Shown here piece by piece: positions 1 to 8,062 of a DNA stretch of 64,000 nt; positions within the stretch are counted from its first letter, which is position 1, and each line of letters starts with the position of its first letter. Origin of the DNA: Gammaproteobacteria bacterium (GTDB lineage: Bacteria; Pseudomonadota; Gammaproteobacteria; JAJPIJ01); contig JAJVHZ010000023.1 of assembly GCA_022072255.1 (NCBI GenBank), positions 1 to 64,000 on the forward strand, written 5' to 3'. A program made the translations under genes and the position numbers. Below the pieces are notes generated by a model that worked only from the letters and a program-made list of their open reading frames with translations, had not been told where the DNA came from and did not search any database.

Positions 1-489
1 TCAGCGGCGCTGGCGATAGACGGGCACCGCCGCGTCGGCGGCGACCTGGTAGCGCAACGAGAACTCCGTGAAGGCCTTCAACGCGTCCTCGGCGTCCTTG
101 TCGGCACGCAGGGCATAGCTGTCGATGCCGCAGCGGCGCATGAAGTCGATCGTGTCCCGCACGACGTCGCCCACCGCTCTCAGCTCGCCGCCGTAGCCGT
201 ACCGTCCGCGCAGGAGGCGTGCCTGCGAAAAGCAGCGGCCATCGCCGAATTTCGGGAACTCCAGGGCAAGGAGCGCGAATCGACCGAGGTCGGGCGCGAT
301 ACTCTCCAGCGGCGTGTCGCCGCCAATCTTCAGTCCCAGGCGCCCACCGCGCGCGCTCAGCGCCTCGCACTCTTTCTGCCAGCGCGTAACGGAGACGATG
401 ACGCCGCCGTCAGCCGGCAGGTCGGTGTCGTCGTCGATGAGCTGCCAATTGTCTTCAACCACCTGCAGCGCCTTGTCAATTATGCGCAT
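1..489 (-). CDS. DUF934 protein, partner of sulfite reductase
   Basis: This 162-residue soluble protein matches the DUF934 family, which almost always sits directly behind a proteobacterial nitrite/sulfite reductase gene. It is thought to help assimilatory sulfate reduction, but its biochemical role is not settled. The start is the ATG at 489, which overlaps the 3' end of the reductase gene by 14 bases and suggests translational coupling. The body carries the family's conserved aromatic and charged stretches, for example LALEFPKFGDGR near residue 74 and LLRGRYGYGGELRAVGD near residue 92. A longer in-frame reading upstream to 732 lies wholly inside the reductase gene and is rejected. The stop codon is at the first bases of the window, so the gene is complete. 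Cysteine synthesis from sulfate is the likely context. Confidence 0.9.
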   Translation of the reverse strand: MRIIDKALQVVEDNWQLIDDDTDLPADGGVIVSVTRWQKECEALSARGGRLGLKIGGDTPLESIAPDLGRFALLALEFPKFGDGRCFSQARLLRGRYGYGGELRAVGDVVRDTIDFMRRCGIDSYALRADKDAEDALKAFTEFSLRYQVAADAAVPVYRQRR

Positions 490-2161
490 ATGCCCGCACC
501 TTCTTGTTCTCGGCTCCCGCATAGACGCGAACCTTGAACGGCTCGATCCCCACGCGGCGCACACACTCGAGGAACAATTCTTCGCCCTGGCGCTGCTCGA
601 CGAAGACCTCCAGTATCTTGGCGATGGCGGCGGCGACCCCCTCCTTGGCGAGTGCCGGACCGATGCGCTCGCCCTCGGCCGCGTCATTGCCGGCGGATCC
701 GCCGAGCTGGATCTGATAGAACTCCACGCCATCCTTGTCCACGCCGAGGATGCCTATGTGCCCGGCATGGTGGTGCCCGCATGCGTTCATGCAGCCGGAC
801 ATCTTCAGCTGGATCTCGCCCAGGTCGTACAAATAGTCCAGGTCAGTGAAGCGCTCGTTGATCTGCCTGGCGATGGATATCGAGCTGGCGTTCGCCAGCG
901 AGCAGAAATCCAGGCCGGGACAGCAGATCATATCGGTGAGGGTGCCGATGTTCGGCGTCGCCAGGTCGTGCCGCTTCAGTTCGTTCCACAACGCATACAG
1001 ATGGGCCTGCTGCACGTCGGAAAACAGCAGATTCTGATCGTGCGTGCTGCGGACTTCCCCGAAGCTGTACTTGTCCGCCATGTCCGCCACGGCTTCCATC
1101 TGTTCGCTCGTGATATCGCCCGGCGCAACTTCCGGCGCCTTCAGCGAGACGAACACCGCGCGGTAGCCCGCGATCTTGTGCGCGCGGGTGTTGCGCCTGA
1201 TCCAGGTCGCGAAAGCAGGATCGGCGGCGATATGGCGCTCCAGCATCTTGTCGTCAGCGGCCGAGCGATCGTAGGCGGGCGGGGTGAAGTAACTCTTGAA
1301 CCGCTCGATCTCCCTGTCTTCGAGGATCAGGCCGTCGCGGGTGCGCAACCACTCCGCCTCCACCTTTTCGCGGAATTTCTCCGCTCCGAGGGATTTCACC
1401 AGGACCTTGATGCGCGCCCGGTGGATGTTGTCGCGGCGTCCCTCCAGGTTGTAGATGCGCAGTATCGCCTCGAGATAAGAGAACAGGTATTTCTTCTCGA
1501 GAAACTCGCGTACGACCACCGCGACCATGGGCATGCGCCCCATGCCGCCGCCGACGAGCACCTTGAATCCCACCTCGCCCTGGCTGTTTTTCACCAGGTA
1601 CAGGCCGATGTCGTGCCACTGCACGGCGGCGCGATCGGCGAGGGCGCCGCTCACTCCGATCTTGAACTTGCGCGGCAGCCAGTTGAACTCCGGATGGAAC
1701 GTAGACCACTGCCGCATGATCTCGCAGTACGGCCGCGGGTCCTCGATCTCGTCGATGGCCACGCCGGCCAGGTGATCGGCCGTGATGTTGCGCACGCAAT
1801 TCCCGCTCGTCTGGATGGAGTGCATCTGCACGCTTGCAAGGTGCTCCAGGATGTCCGGAACATTCTCCAGCGCGGGCCAGTTGTATTGAATGTTCTGGCG
1901 GGTCGAAACGTGGGCGTAGTTGCGATCGTAGCGCCGGGCGATGTGGGCGAGCATGCGCACCTGCTGCGAGCGCAGCAGGCCGTACGGAACCGCCACCCGC
2001 AGCATGGGGGCGTAGCGCTGGATGTACAGGCCGTTGCGCAGGCGCAGCGGGCGGAACTCGTCGTCGGTCAGCTCGCCGGCGAGGAACCGCCGCGTCTGGT
2101 CGCGAAACTGCTGGACCCGTTCGTTGACGATGATCTGGTCGAAATGGTCGTACCGGTACAT
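476..2161 (-). CDS. cysI: Assimilatory sulfite reductase hemoprotein (siroheme)
   Basis: This is a 561-residue siroheme and [4Fe-4S] reductase of the nitrite/sulfite reductase family. It carries out the six-electron reduction of sulfite to sulfide in cysteine synthesis. Two ferredoxin-like half-domains flank the cofactor-binding core. The cluster and siroheme ligands are visible as Cys-x5-Cys at residues 414/420 and Cys-x3-Cys at 457/461 (motif SGCMNACGHHH). HVSTRQNIQ near residue 85 is the usual substrate-side motif. I chose the ATG at 2161 because MYRYDHFD is the conserved N-terminus of this family; an in-frame ATG at 2185 adds eight residues. The DUF934 gene follows with an overlap. Nitrite reductase cannot be fully excluded, but the DUF934 partner and the single-subunit form favour sulfite. 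The electron donor subunit is not in the window. Confidence 0.9.
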   Translation of the reverse strand: MYRYDHFDQIIVNERVQQFRDQTRRFLAGELTDDEFRPLRLRNGLYIQRYAPMLRVAVPYGLLRSQQVRMLAHIARRYDRNYAHVSTRQNIQYNWPALENVPDILEHLASVQMHSIQTSGNCVRNITADHLAGVAIDEIEDPRPYCEIMRQWSTFHPEFNWLPRKFKIGVSGALADRAAVQWHDIGLYLVKNSQGEVGFKVLVGGGMGRMPMVAVVVREFLEKKYLFSYLEAILRIYNLEGRRDNIHRARIKVLVKSLGAEKFREKVEAEWLRTRDGLILEDREIERFKSYFTPPAYDRSAADDKMLERHIAADPAFATWIRRNTRAHKIAGYRAVFVSLKAPEVAPGDITSEQMEAVADMADKYSFGEVRSTHDQNLLFSDVQQAHLYALWNELKRHDLATPNIGTLTDMICCPGLDFCSLANASSISIARQINERFTDLDYLYDLGEIQLKMSGCMNACGHHHAGHIGILGVDKDGVEFYQIQLGGSAGNDAAEGERIGPALAKEGVAAAIAKILEVFVEQRQGEELFLECVRRVGIEPFKVRVYAGAENKKVRAYAHN

Positions 2162-2293
2162 GGGCAGGCCGCATCCGCCTCGCATTCAAGGGGTTGTCAC
2201 CATAGCAAAGCTGACCTGGGGAAATAAAGGACCGGTCCGCTCTAAGCATATGCTAGAGCGGAATTTGGGCACTCGCCGCGACGGTATTGCGGA

Positions 2294-4348
2294 CTAGTCC
2301 TCGCTCTCGCCTTTCGGCCGGTACTCGGCGATCAACTGCTGCTGAACGCGCCCGGGGACGGGATCGTAACGGCTCAGGTTCACGGTGTAGGAGCCCGTGC
2401 CCCCGGTCACCGATTTGAGTCTCGACTGGTATCCGTTCAATTCTGCCAGAGGCGCCTGCCCGACGATGGTCGTCATGCCGCTGCCGGCGGTATCCGTGCT
2501 GTTCACGCGCCCCCTCCGACTGGACAGGTCCCCGGCGATGTCGCCCATGCACTGGCTGGGGGCCGTAATGTGCACGTCGACGATCGGCTCGAGTATCACG
2601 GGCCCGGCCTTCATGACCGCGTCGATGAACGCCTTGCGCCCGGCCGTGGCGAAGGCGACCTCCTTGGAATCGACCGGGTGATGCTTGCCGTCGGTGACGG
2701 CCACCCGCAGGTCCTGCATGGCGAAGCCGGCGATTACGCCATCATGCAGCGCCTGTCGCACCCCCTTTTCGACCGCCGGGATGAACTGCCGGGGTATCGC
2801 CCCACCCACCACTTCGTCCACGAACTCGAATCCGGTGCCGCGGGGCAGTGGCTCCACGCGCAGATACACCTCGCCGAACTGGCCGGCCCCGCCGGTCTGC
2901 TTCTTGTGGCGGTGATGACCCTCGGCGGCGGCGGCGATCGTCTCGCGGTAGGCGATACGCGGCTGACTGGTCTCGACCTCGACGTGAAAGCGAGTCCTGA
3001 GGTCCTCCAACAGGACGCGCGTATGCAGGTCGCCGAGGCCTCTGATCACGGTCTGGTTGATCTGTGCGTCGTACTCCAGCCGCATGCTCGGGTCCTCGGC
3101 CGCGAGCTTGTGCAGGGCATCGGAGATCTTCTGCTCGTCGCCGCGACTCTTGGCATGCACGGCGATCCCCTGCATCGGCTCGGGGAACCGCAAGGGCCGC
3201 AGGTGTATGTGGTCCTCGTCATGGGAGTCGTGCACCACCGCGTCGAAGTGCAGCTCGTCCACCTTCGCCACGGCGCAGATGTCGCCGGGCACGCCCATGC
3301 CGATCTCGCGCGTCTCTCTGCCCTGCAACTGCAGCAGGTGCGCGACCTTGAACGGCTTGCGGCCGTCATTGATGAAAAGCTGGCTGTCGCGAGCGACCTT
3401 GCCCTGGTGAATGCGAAAGACGCCGACGCGTCCCACGAACGGATCGATGCTCACCTTGAAGACGTGCGCCAGCGCGTGCGCGTTCGCCTCCGGGCTAAGG
3501 TGCAACTCCTTGGCCGAACCGCCTTCGCCTTTCAAAAACGTGGGCGGGTTGCCCTCCATGGGGTTGGGCATCAGCCGGGCGAACACCTCCAGCAGCTCGT
3601 CCACGCCGGCACCGGTGCGCGCCGAGGCAAAGCAGACCGGGATCAGATGGCCTTCGCGCAGCGCCTTTTCGAACGGATCGTGCAACTGCTCCGGCTCCAG
3701 CTCCTCGCCTTGCTCGAGGTAGGTCGCCATCAGCTCCTCGTCCACCTCCACGACCTGATCGATCAACGCCGTATGTGCCGCCTGCACCGAGGAGAATGCC
3801 GTGGGCTGACCATCGGGACGGAAATAGCAGTCCACCACACCCTCCCCGCCATTCGCGGGCAGGTTCAATGGAAGGCACTCCGGGCCAAAGGCCTCGCGGA
3901 GCTGCCCGAGGCACTCGGCAAAGTCGACGTGCTCGGAATCCATGCGGTTGACGATGACCAGGCGGTCGAGCCCGCGCTCCGAGGCCCACGCCATCATCTT
4001 GCGCGCGATCATATCCACCCCTGTCTGGGGATTGATCACCACGGCGACGGTCTCCACCGCCGGCAGCACGGCCAGCGCACGGCCGATGAAGTCCGGGTAG
4101 CCGGGCGTATCGATGAGGTTTATGTGTTTGCCGAGGTGGTCGAGACTGATGATGCTGCTGTGGAGGGAATGCTGCAGGGCTTTTTCCTGGGGGTCGAAGT
4201 CGGAAAGGGTGGTGCCCTTTTCGACCGACCCCATGGTTTTGATGCCGCCGGTTCGGTATGCGAGGGCTTCCGCCAGGGTGGTCTTGCCACCCCCCGCAAC
4301 CCCGACCAGGGCAATGTTGCGGATGTCCGCCGTCGTGTAGGTCGCCAT
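2294..4348 (-). CDS. Elongation factor G-like translational GTPase
   Basis: This 684-residue protein has the EF-G layout: a GTPase domain (residues 1-270), domain II, domain III, then domain IV with an EF-G C-terminus. It belongs to the EF-G-like (type 2) branch. The P-loop is GVAGGGKT (16-23) instead of the canonical AHxDAGKT. G3 is DTPGYPDF (80-87). G4 is NRMD (134-137), where NKxD is usual. Such proteins are often second EF-G copies with a divergent or regulatory ribosomal role. No rpsL, rpsG or tuf genes lie beside it, so it is not the str-operon fusA. The start at 4348 has a GGAGGT Shine-Dalgarno four bases upstream; the in-frame GTG at 4363 overlaps that site and is less likely. Confidence 0.88.
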   Translation of the reverse strand: MATYTTADIRNIALVGVAGGGKTTLAEALAYRTGGIKTMGSVEKGTTLSDFDPQEKALQHSLHSSIISLDHLGKHINLIDTPGYPDFIGRALAVLPAVETVAVVINPQTGVDMIARKMMAWASERGLDRLVIVNRMDSEHVDFAECLGQLREAFGPECLPLNLPANGGEGVVDCYFRPDGQPTAFSSVQAAHTALIDQVVEVDEELMATYLEQGEELEPEQLHDPFEKALREGHLIPVCFASARTGAGVDELLEVFARLMPNPMEGNPPTFLKGEGGSAKELHLSPEANAHALAHVFKVSIDPFVGRVGVFRIHQGKVARDSQLFINDGRKPFKVAHLLQLQGRETREIGMGVPGDICAVAKVDELHFDAVVHDSHDEDHIHLRPLRFPEPMQGIAVHAKSRGDEQKISDALHKLAAEDPSMRLEYDAQINQTVIRGLGDLHTRVLLEDLRTRFHVEVETSQPRIAYRETIAAAAEGHHRHKKQTGGAGQFGEVYLRVEPLPRGTGFEFVDEVVGGAIPRQFIPAVEKGVRQALHDGVIAGFAMQDLRVAVTDGKHHPVDSKEVAFATAGRKAFIDAVMKAGPVILEPIVDVHITAPSQCMGDIAGDLSSRRGRVNSTDTAGSGMTTIVGQAPLAELNGYQSRLKSVTGGTGSYTVNLSRYDPVPGRVQQQLIAEYRPKGESED

Positions 4349-4429
4349 ATCCACCTCCGTCACACTGGATTCTGATGGTTATTGCACCGCGTTGGCGAGC
4401 GGCGCGCGCCGGAGTGTCACCACTTTTTC

Positions 4430-4457
4430 AGTATAGGAGGCGCGGCTGGCACGGCAA
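4430..4457 (-). promoter_or_regulatory. Predicted sigma-70 promoter for the EF-G-like gene
   Basis: Reading the minus strand, TTGCCG (4457-4452) and TATACT (4435-4430) are separated by 16 bases and point toward the EF-G-like gene. The predicted leader is about 75 bases. The -10 element matches the consensus at five of six positions and the -35 at four. This is a prediction by eye only. Confidence 0.4.
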
Positions 4458-4496
4458 GGTTGGCTGGCCCGGCTCGCGGCCCGCCGCGACTGCGAT

Positions 4497-4530
4497 GCGA
4501 AAAAAGAAGGGGCTACCGATGGCAGCCCCA
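4497..4530 (-). terminator. Rho-independent terminator of the 71-residue gene
   Basis: On the minus strand GGGGCT and AGCCCC (4530-4525 and 4515-4510) form a stem. It is extended inward by two further G-C pairs past one mismatch. A T-rich run, TTCTTTTTT (4509-4501), follows. It lies about 115 bases downstream of the 71-residue gene on the same strand. Confidence 0.75.
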
Positions 4531-4644
4531 ATCTTGCGACAGGTTACGAGGAGGTCCTGTCAAACCGTGCCCACAAAAGTTCCCCGTATTTCGAACCACT
4601 TGCTGCCCGCCCGGCACAACGTGTCAGCGGGCGAAAAGATTCCG

Positions 4645-4860
4645 TCAGCTGCCGTGGAACTGCGCCAGCAACGTTCGGCCCTTGCGCGTGATGTAGCCGT
4701 CGGTGCTGATGAACCCGCGCCGCACGGCGAGGTTGTAGACCTTGCGCGGCATGTTCTTCGACAGGTACACGACCCCGTCGCCGAAACGGTTGCTCAGCAC
4801 TTTCACGATATCGGTCTCCGATATCCGGGTGTCGTCCAACCACTGTTGCACATTCATCAC
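4645..4860 (-). CDS. Small basic protein of unknown function (71 aa)
   Basis: I do not recognise a named family. The 71 residues are rich in charged and aromatic positions and read like a compact winged-helix fold: two predicted helices (VQQWLDDTR, ETDIVKVLSNRFG), a basic middle (KNMPRKVYNLAVRRG), and a wing-like GYITRKGRTLL turn at the C-terminus. This is only an impression of fold. Support that the gene is real comes from its own predicted promoter, an AGGGG-type ribosome site before tandem ATGs (4860, 4857), and a strong terminator downstream. It is a single-gene transcription unit between the EF-G-like gene and zapE. The upstream AT-rich stretch differs sharply in composition from the rest of the window, which may mean strong regulation or local transfer. 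Confidence 0.65.
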   Translation of the reverse strand: MMNVQQWLDDTRISETDIVKVLSNRFGDGVVYLSKNMPRKVYNLAVRRGFISTDGYITRKGRTLLAQFHGS

Positions 4861-5222
4861 AGTCTCACCCCTGATCGTCGCGCTATTACACTCGCGAGCT
4901 TTAGCGAAGACTTGATACTTAATGAATAAGATAGCTTTTCTATAAGATTAGTCAAATAATAGATACAATTTCTTGTTTATTAATAATATTTTCTGTGAAC
5001 TCTGTCATTCTTGACCATCACCCTGTGTGTATCTGACCACAGAGAGGCTGAAGCGTCACTGAACCAGCCTCCGTTGCCCGCGCCTCGCGGGCAACGGACG
5101 GACGCGCCACGACACCGCTACTCCTGGCACGGTCGCGCCCACGTTCGCACCTGCACTGTCAATGCGCGGAGTCGGACGTTTCAACCGCGGCGGGGTACGG
5201 CGCGCCTCGCGCGCCGAGGACC
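4861..5222. other. AT-rich intergenic region, no gene seen
   Basis: This 362-base gap holds no convincing gene. Bases 4900-5000 are strikingly AT-rich against the GC-rich surroundings and contain the predicted promoter for the 71-residue gene. The rest, up to the zapE stop, is ordinary GC-rich sequence without a recognisable signal. Confidence 0.6.
4928..4955 (-). promoter_or_regulatory. Predicted sigma-70 promoter for the 71-residue gene
   Basis: On the minus strand TTGACT (4955-4950) and TATCTT (4933-4928) are spaced by 16 bases inside the AT-rich island. They are oriented toward the small gene starting at 4860, giving a leader of roughly 60 bases. Confidence 0.45.
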
Positions 5223-6341
5223 TCAGTCGGAGAGGTGCGGGCGGGCGAGGTATTGGTGCGACTGCATCTCGTGCAGGCGACTGGCCGCTCGAGCGAAGTT
5301 CGCGGCCAGGCGCTCGCCGCGATAGAGATCGTCCGGCACCGCGGCCGCGGAGACGATGAGCTTGACGTTGCGATCGTAGAACTCGTCGACGAGGTGAACG
5401 AAGCGCCGCGCGGCGTCGTCCTGCTGCGCCGTCATCGCAGGTACGTTCGCTACCAGCACGGACTGATACTGGCGCGCGATCTCGATATAGTCCGCGACCG
5501 CGCGCGGGCCGCCGCAGATCGCTTCGAATTCGAACCATGCTACGCCGTCGGCGCGGCGCACGGTGGCGATCTCGCGGCCCTCGATCTCGATGGCGCCGCC
5601 CTGCACGGCGGTATCGGGCGCGATCGATTCAAAGGTGCGCGAGAGGCTGGCATTGGCGGCGGCGTCCAGCGGCGTGTGGTAGATCTCCGCGCGCTCCAGC
5701 AGTCGCAACCGATAATCCGTCTCGCCATCGAAGTGATACACCTCCGTGTGCGACTTCAGCAGCTCGATGGCCGGGAGGAAGCGCTCGCGCTGCAGGCCGC
5801 CCCAGTAGAGACGGTCGGGCTGCTCGTTCGACGTCGCGACCAGCGTTATTCCCCGTGCGAACAGCGCGCGCAGCAGATTTCCCAGCAGCATCGCATCGGT
5901 GATGTCGGAGACGTGAAATTCATCGAAGCACAGTACGCGGGTGTTGCGCGCCATGCGATCGGCGACGACATCGAGCGGGTTCTGCACGTTGCCGAGACTC
6001 CGCAGGTCCTGATGGACGCGACGCATGAAGCGATGAAAGTGTGTCCGCGTCTTCTCCTGGAACGGGAGAGACTCGTAAAAAGCGTCGACGACATAGGTCT
6101 TGCCGCGGCCGACTCCCCCCCAGAAGTACAGTCCGCGCGGCGCCCGGATGGTGCCGGACGGTGCGCGACGGCGAAGGAACCTGTCGAGCCAGCCCGTGCG
6201 TGGCGGTACGCCGGCGGTGGCCGGGAACTGCAGCAGCTGCCGATAGAGGCGCTCGGTGAGCCTGACGGCACGCTTCTGTGCCCGGTCGGCGATGAAACCT
6301 TCGCGCTGCAGGTCCTGACGGTATTTTTCCAGGGGGGTCAT
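5223..6341 (-). CDS. zapE: Cell division protein ZapE (AFG1-like ATPase)
   Basis: This is a 372-residue AAA-type P-loop ATPase of the AFG1/ZapE family. In Escherichia coli ZapE acts at the division ring in the cytoplasm and destabilises FtsZ polymers in an ATP-dependent way. The Walker A motif is GGVGRGKT (75-82) and Walker B is LCFDEFHV (137-144), followed by the sensor segment TLVATSNEQP near residue 166. Length and motif order match the family. The gene stands alone, with no ribosomal protein or mdh neighbour as in some gammaproteobacteria. Its ATG is preceded by an ordinary spacer, not an overlap, so it probably has its own promoter. Confidence 0.93.
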   Translation of the reverse strand: MTPLEKYRQDLQREGFIADRAQKRAVRLTERLYRQLLQFPATAGVPPRTGWLDRFLRRRAPSGTIRAPRGLYFWGGVGRGKTYVVDAFYESLPFQEKTRTHFHRFMRRVHQDLRSLGNVQNPLDVVADRMARNTRVLCFDEFHVSDITDAMLLGNLLRALFARGITLVATSNEQPDRLYWGGLQRERFLPAIELLKSHTEVYHFDGETDYRLRLLERAEIYHTPLDAAANASLSRTFESIAPDTAVQGGAIEIEGREIATVRRADGVAWFEFEAICGGPRAVADYIEIARQYQSVLVANVPAMTAQQDDAARRFVHLVDEFYDRNVKLIVSAAAVPDDLYRGERLAANFARAASRLHEMQSHQYLARPHLSD

Positions 6342-6447
6342 GGGCGGCCGGCGTCTGACTGGTGGTTGTTGTCACGCGGACCATCGGCCGGCACCGGGCC
6401 GGAGCGGCGCGCCGGCCGGATGCGCGCGGATCCAGGCGCGGAAACCG

Positions 6448-7491
6448 CTACTGCGCCCGCGTCTCGATGTAGTCCCTGCGCAGGATCCTCGCCACTTCCT
6501 CGGCCTGCTCGATCTGCTCTTTCGTCATCGACGGGACGAGATTCGCGCGCACTTCGCGGGCGTCCTTGGAGTTGTTGGCGGCGGCAACCTCGCACCAGGC
6601 GTATGCCTTGACCACGTCGACCTTGACGCCTCGACCCAATGCATAGGCCGTGCACATCATTTCCTGAGCCTCGACCACGTCCTTGCGGGCGGCGCGCGCG
6701 AACCAGAACACGGCCTGCTCGTGATTCTGTCCGACGCCGCGCCCGAGCCCGTACATCGTGCCGAGATAGAACTCGGCGCGCGGGTGCCCCTGCTCGGCAG
6801 CCTTGCGCAGCCAGCGTACGGCCTCGCCGTCGTCGACACCGATGCCGGTGCCATCGCGGTACATGCGGCCCAACGCATACTGTGCGTCGATGACGCCGGC
6901 GTCGGCTGCCTGCTGATAATAGCTCCGCGCGACCTCGGCATCCGCCTCCACGCCCTGGCCGTTGGCGTACATGGATCCGAGATTGTAGGCCGCCCGCGCC
7001 TCGCCCTGCTCGGCGGCCTTGCGATACCAGCTCACGGCCGCCGCGGGGTCACTCTCCACGCCCTTGCCGGTCGCATACATGTAGCCGAGATTGAGCTGGG
7101 CGGGCGCATATCCCGCCTCGGCCGCCTGCCGATACCAGCGTACGGCCTCGGCGTCGTCCGCCGGTGCGCCGCGCCCGGCGCGGAACATGTTGCCGAGATT
7201 GAACTGCGCAGCCCGGTGACCCTGCTCCGCGGCCTTCAGATACCAGTACATCGCCTGCGCGTAGTCGGGCTCCACGCCCTTGCCCTGCTCCAGCAGCACC
7301 GCGAGCGCATATTGCGCACGCGCTTCTCCGCCCTCTGCGAGCGGTTTCCAGGCGCCGTACGCCGCCGCGTAGTCGCCGCTGTCCGCGGCGCGTTTGCCGG
7401 CGTCGAAGTTCGCGGACGCCGGACCGGCCATCACCGTACCCAGAACGAACGTCGCGACGACGGCTGCCGAGGATGCGGTACGGGCGATCAT
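6448..7491 (-). CDS. Exported Sel1-like repeat (TPR-type) protein
   Basis: The first 27 residues form a signal peptide: a short basic start, a hydrophobic core, and a likely cleavage after PASA. The rest is a run of about seven Sel1-like repeats of 36 residues, each with the pattern A-x2-NLGxMYxxGxGV then A-x2-WYxKAAEQG. The protein is therefore a periplasmic alpha/alpha scaffold for protein-protein contacts. Sel1 proteins serve in envelope signalling, polysaccharide export and stress responses, so the repeats alone do not give a specific job. The C-terminal 60 residues drop the repeat pattern and are charged. It is divergent from gcvH across 136 bases and has no obvious operon partner. Confidence 0.85.
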   Translation of the reverse strand: MIARTASSAAVVATFVLGTVMAGPASANFDAGKRAADSGDYAAAYGAWKPLAEGGEARAQYALAVLLEQGKGVEPDYAQAMYWYLKAAEQGHRAAQFNLGNMFRAGRGAPADDAEAVRWYRQAAEAGYAPAQLNLGYMYATGKGVESDPAAAVSWYRKAAEQGEARAAYNLGSMYANGQGVEADAEVARSYYQQAADAGVIDAQYALGRMYRDGTGIGVDDGEAVRWLRKAAEQGHPRAEFYLGTMYGLGRGVGQNHEQAVFWFARAARKDVVEAQEMMCTAYALGRGVKVDVVKAYAWCEVAAANNSKDAREVRANLVPSMTKEQIEQAEEVARILRRDYIETRAQ

Positions 7492-7627
7492 GCGGCTATT
7501 ATAGGGAACAACGTATTCAAAGCGATCCGCGCGACACCACGACCGCGCCGGACGCGGTGGGCCGCCGGCCGCTGCCGGGCCCTACCCCCTGATCGCACCG
7601 TTCAACCGCCGTCGAAAGATCGGGACC

Positions 7628-8008
7628 ATGAGCACTGCAAAATTTTCGCGGGACCATCAGTGGATACGCCTTGACACCCACGGCATCGCCACGGTCGGCA
7701 TCACCGACTACGCGCAGCAGCAACTCGGCGACGTGGTCTACGTCGACCTGCCGATGATCGGTGCGGTGTTCGATCAGCACGCCGACGCAGCCGTGGTGGA
7801 ATCCGTGAAGTCGGCCGGCGAGGTAAAGGCCCCAGCCAGCGGTGAGGTGGTCGATGTCAATTCCGCGCTGCTCGAGGAGCCGCAGAAGGTGAATGCCGAT
7901 CCGACCGGGGAGGGCTGGTTCTTCAAGCTGCGGCTTTCCAATGTCGAGGAACTCTCAAGCCTGCTCGACGAGGCCGCCTACAACGAGTTCGTGGAGGGAC
8001 TGACCTGA
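7628..8008 (+). CDS. gcvH: Glycine cleavage system H protein
   Basis: This 126-residue lipoyl carrier shuttles the aminomethyl group between GcvP and GcvT during glycine oxidation. The lipoylation lysine lies in ESVKSAGEV (about residue 61). HQWI near the N-terminus and the conserved LLDEAAYNEFVEG end mark a full-length H protein. No gcvT or gcvP is adjacent, and no glycine riboswitch is evident in the 136-base leader shared with the Sel1 gene. The rest of the system must be elsewhere. H protein also serves as a relay for lipoate attachment in many bacteria, which could explain a separate locus. Confidence 0.94.
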   Translation: MSTAKFSRDHQWIRLDTHGIATVGITDYAQQQLGDVVYVDLPMIGAVFDQHADAAVVESVKSAGEVKAPASGEVVDVNSALLEEPQKVNADPTGEGWFFKLRLSNVEELSSLLDEAAYNEFVEGLT

Positions 8009-8062
8009 GTCCGCCCGCTCCCGACGCCCTGGCCAGCGCACGGTGTCCACCGTGCCGCAGGA

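Noticed and set aside
314-2227. A 637-codon open reading on the plus strand
   Set aside because: It is antisense to cysI and the DUF934 gene, with low-complexity composition. It reflects GC-rich codon bias, not a gene.
2570-4375. A 601-codon open reading on the plus strand
   Set aside because: Antisense to the EF-G-like gene; no recognisable domain.
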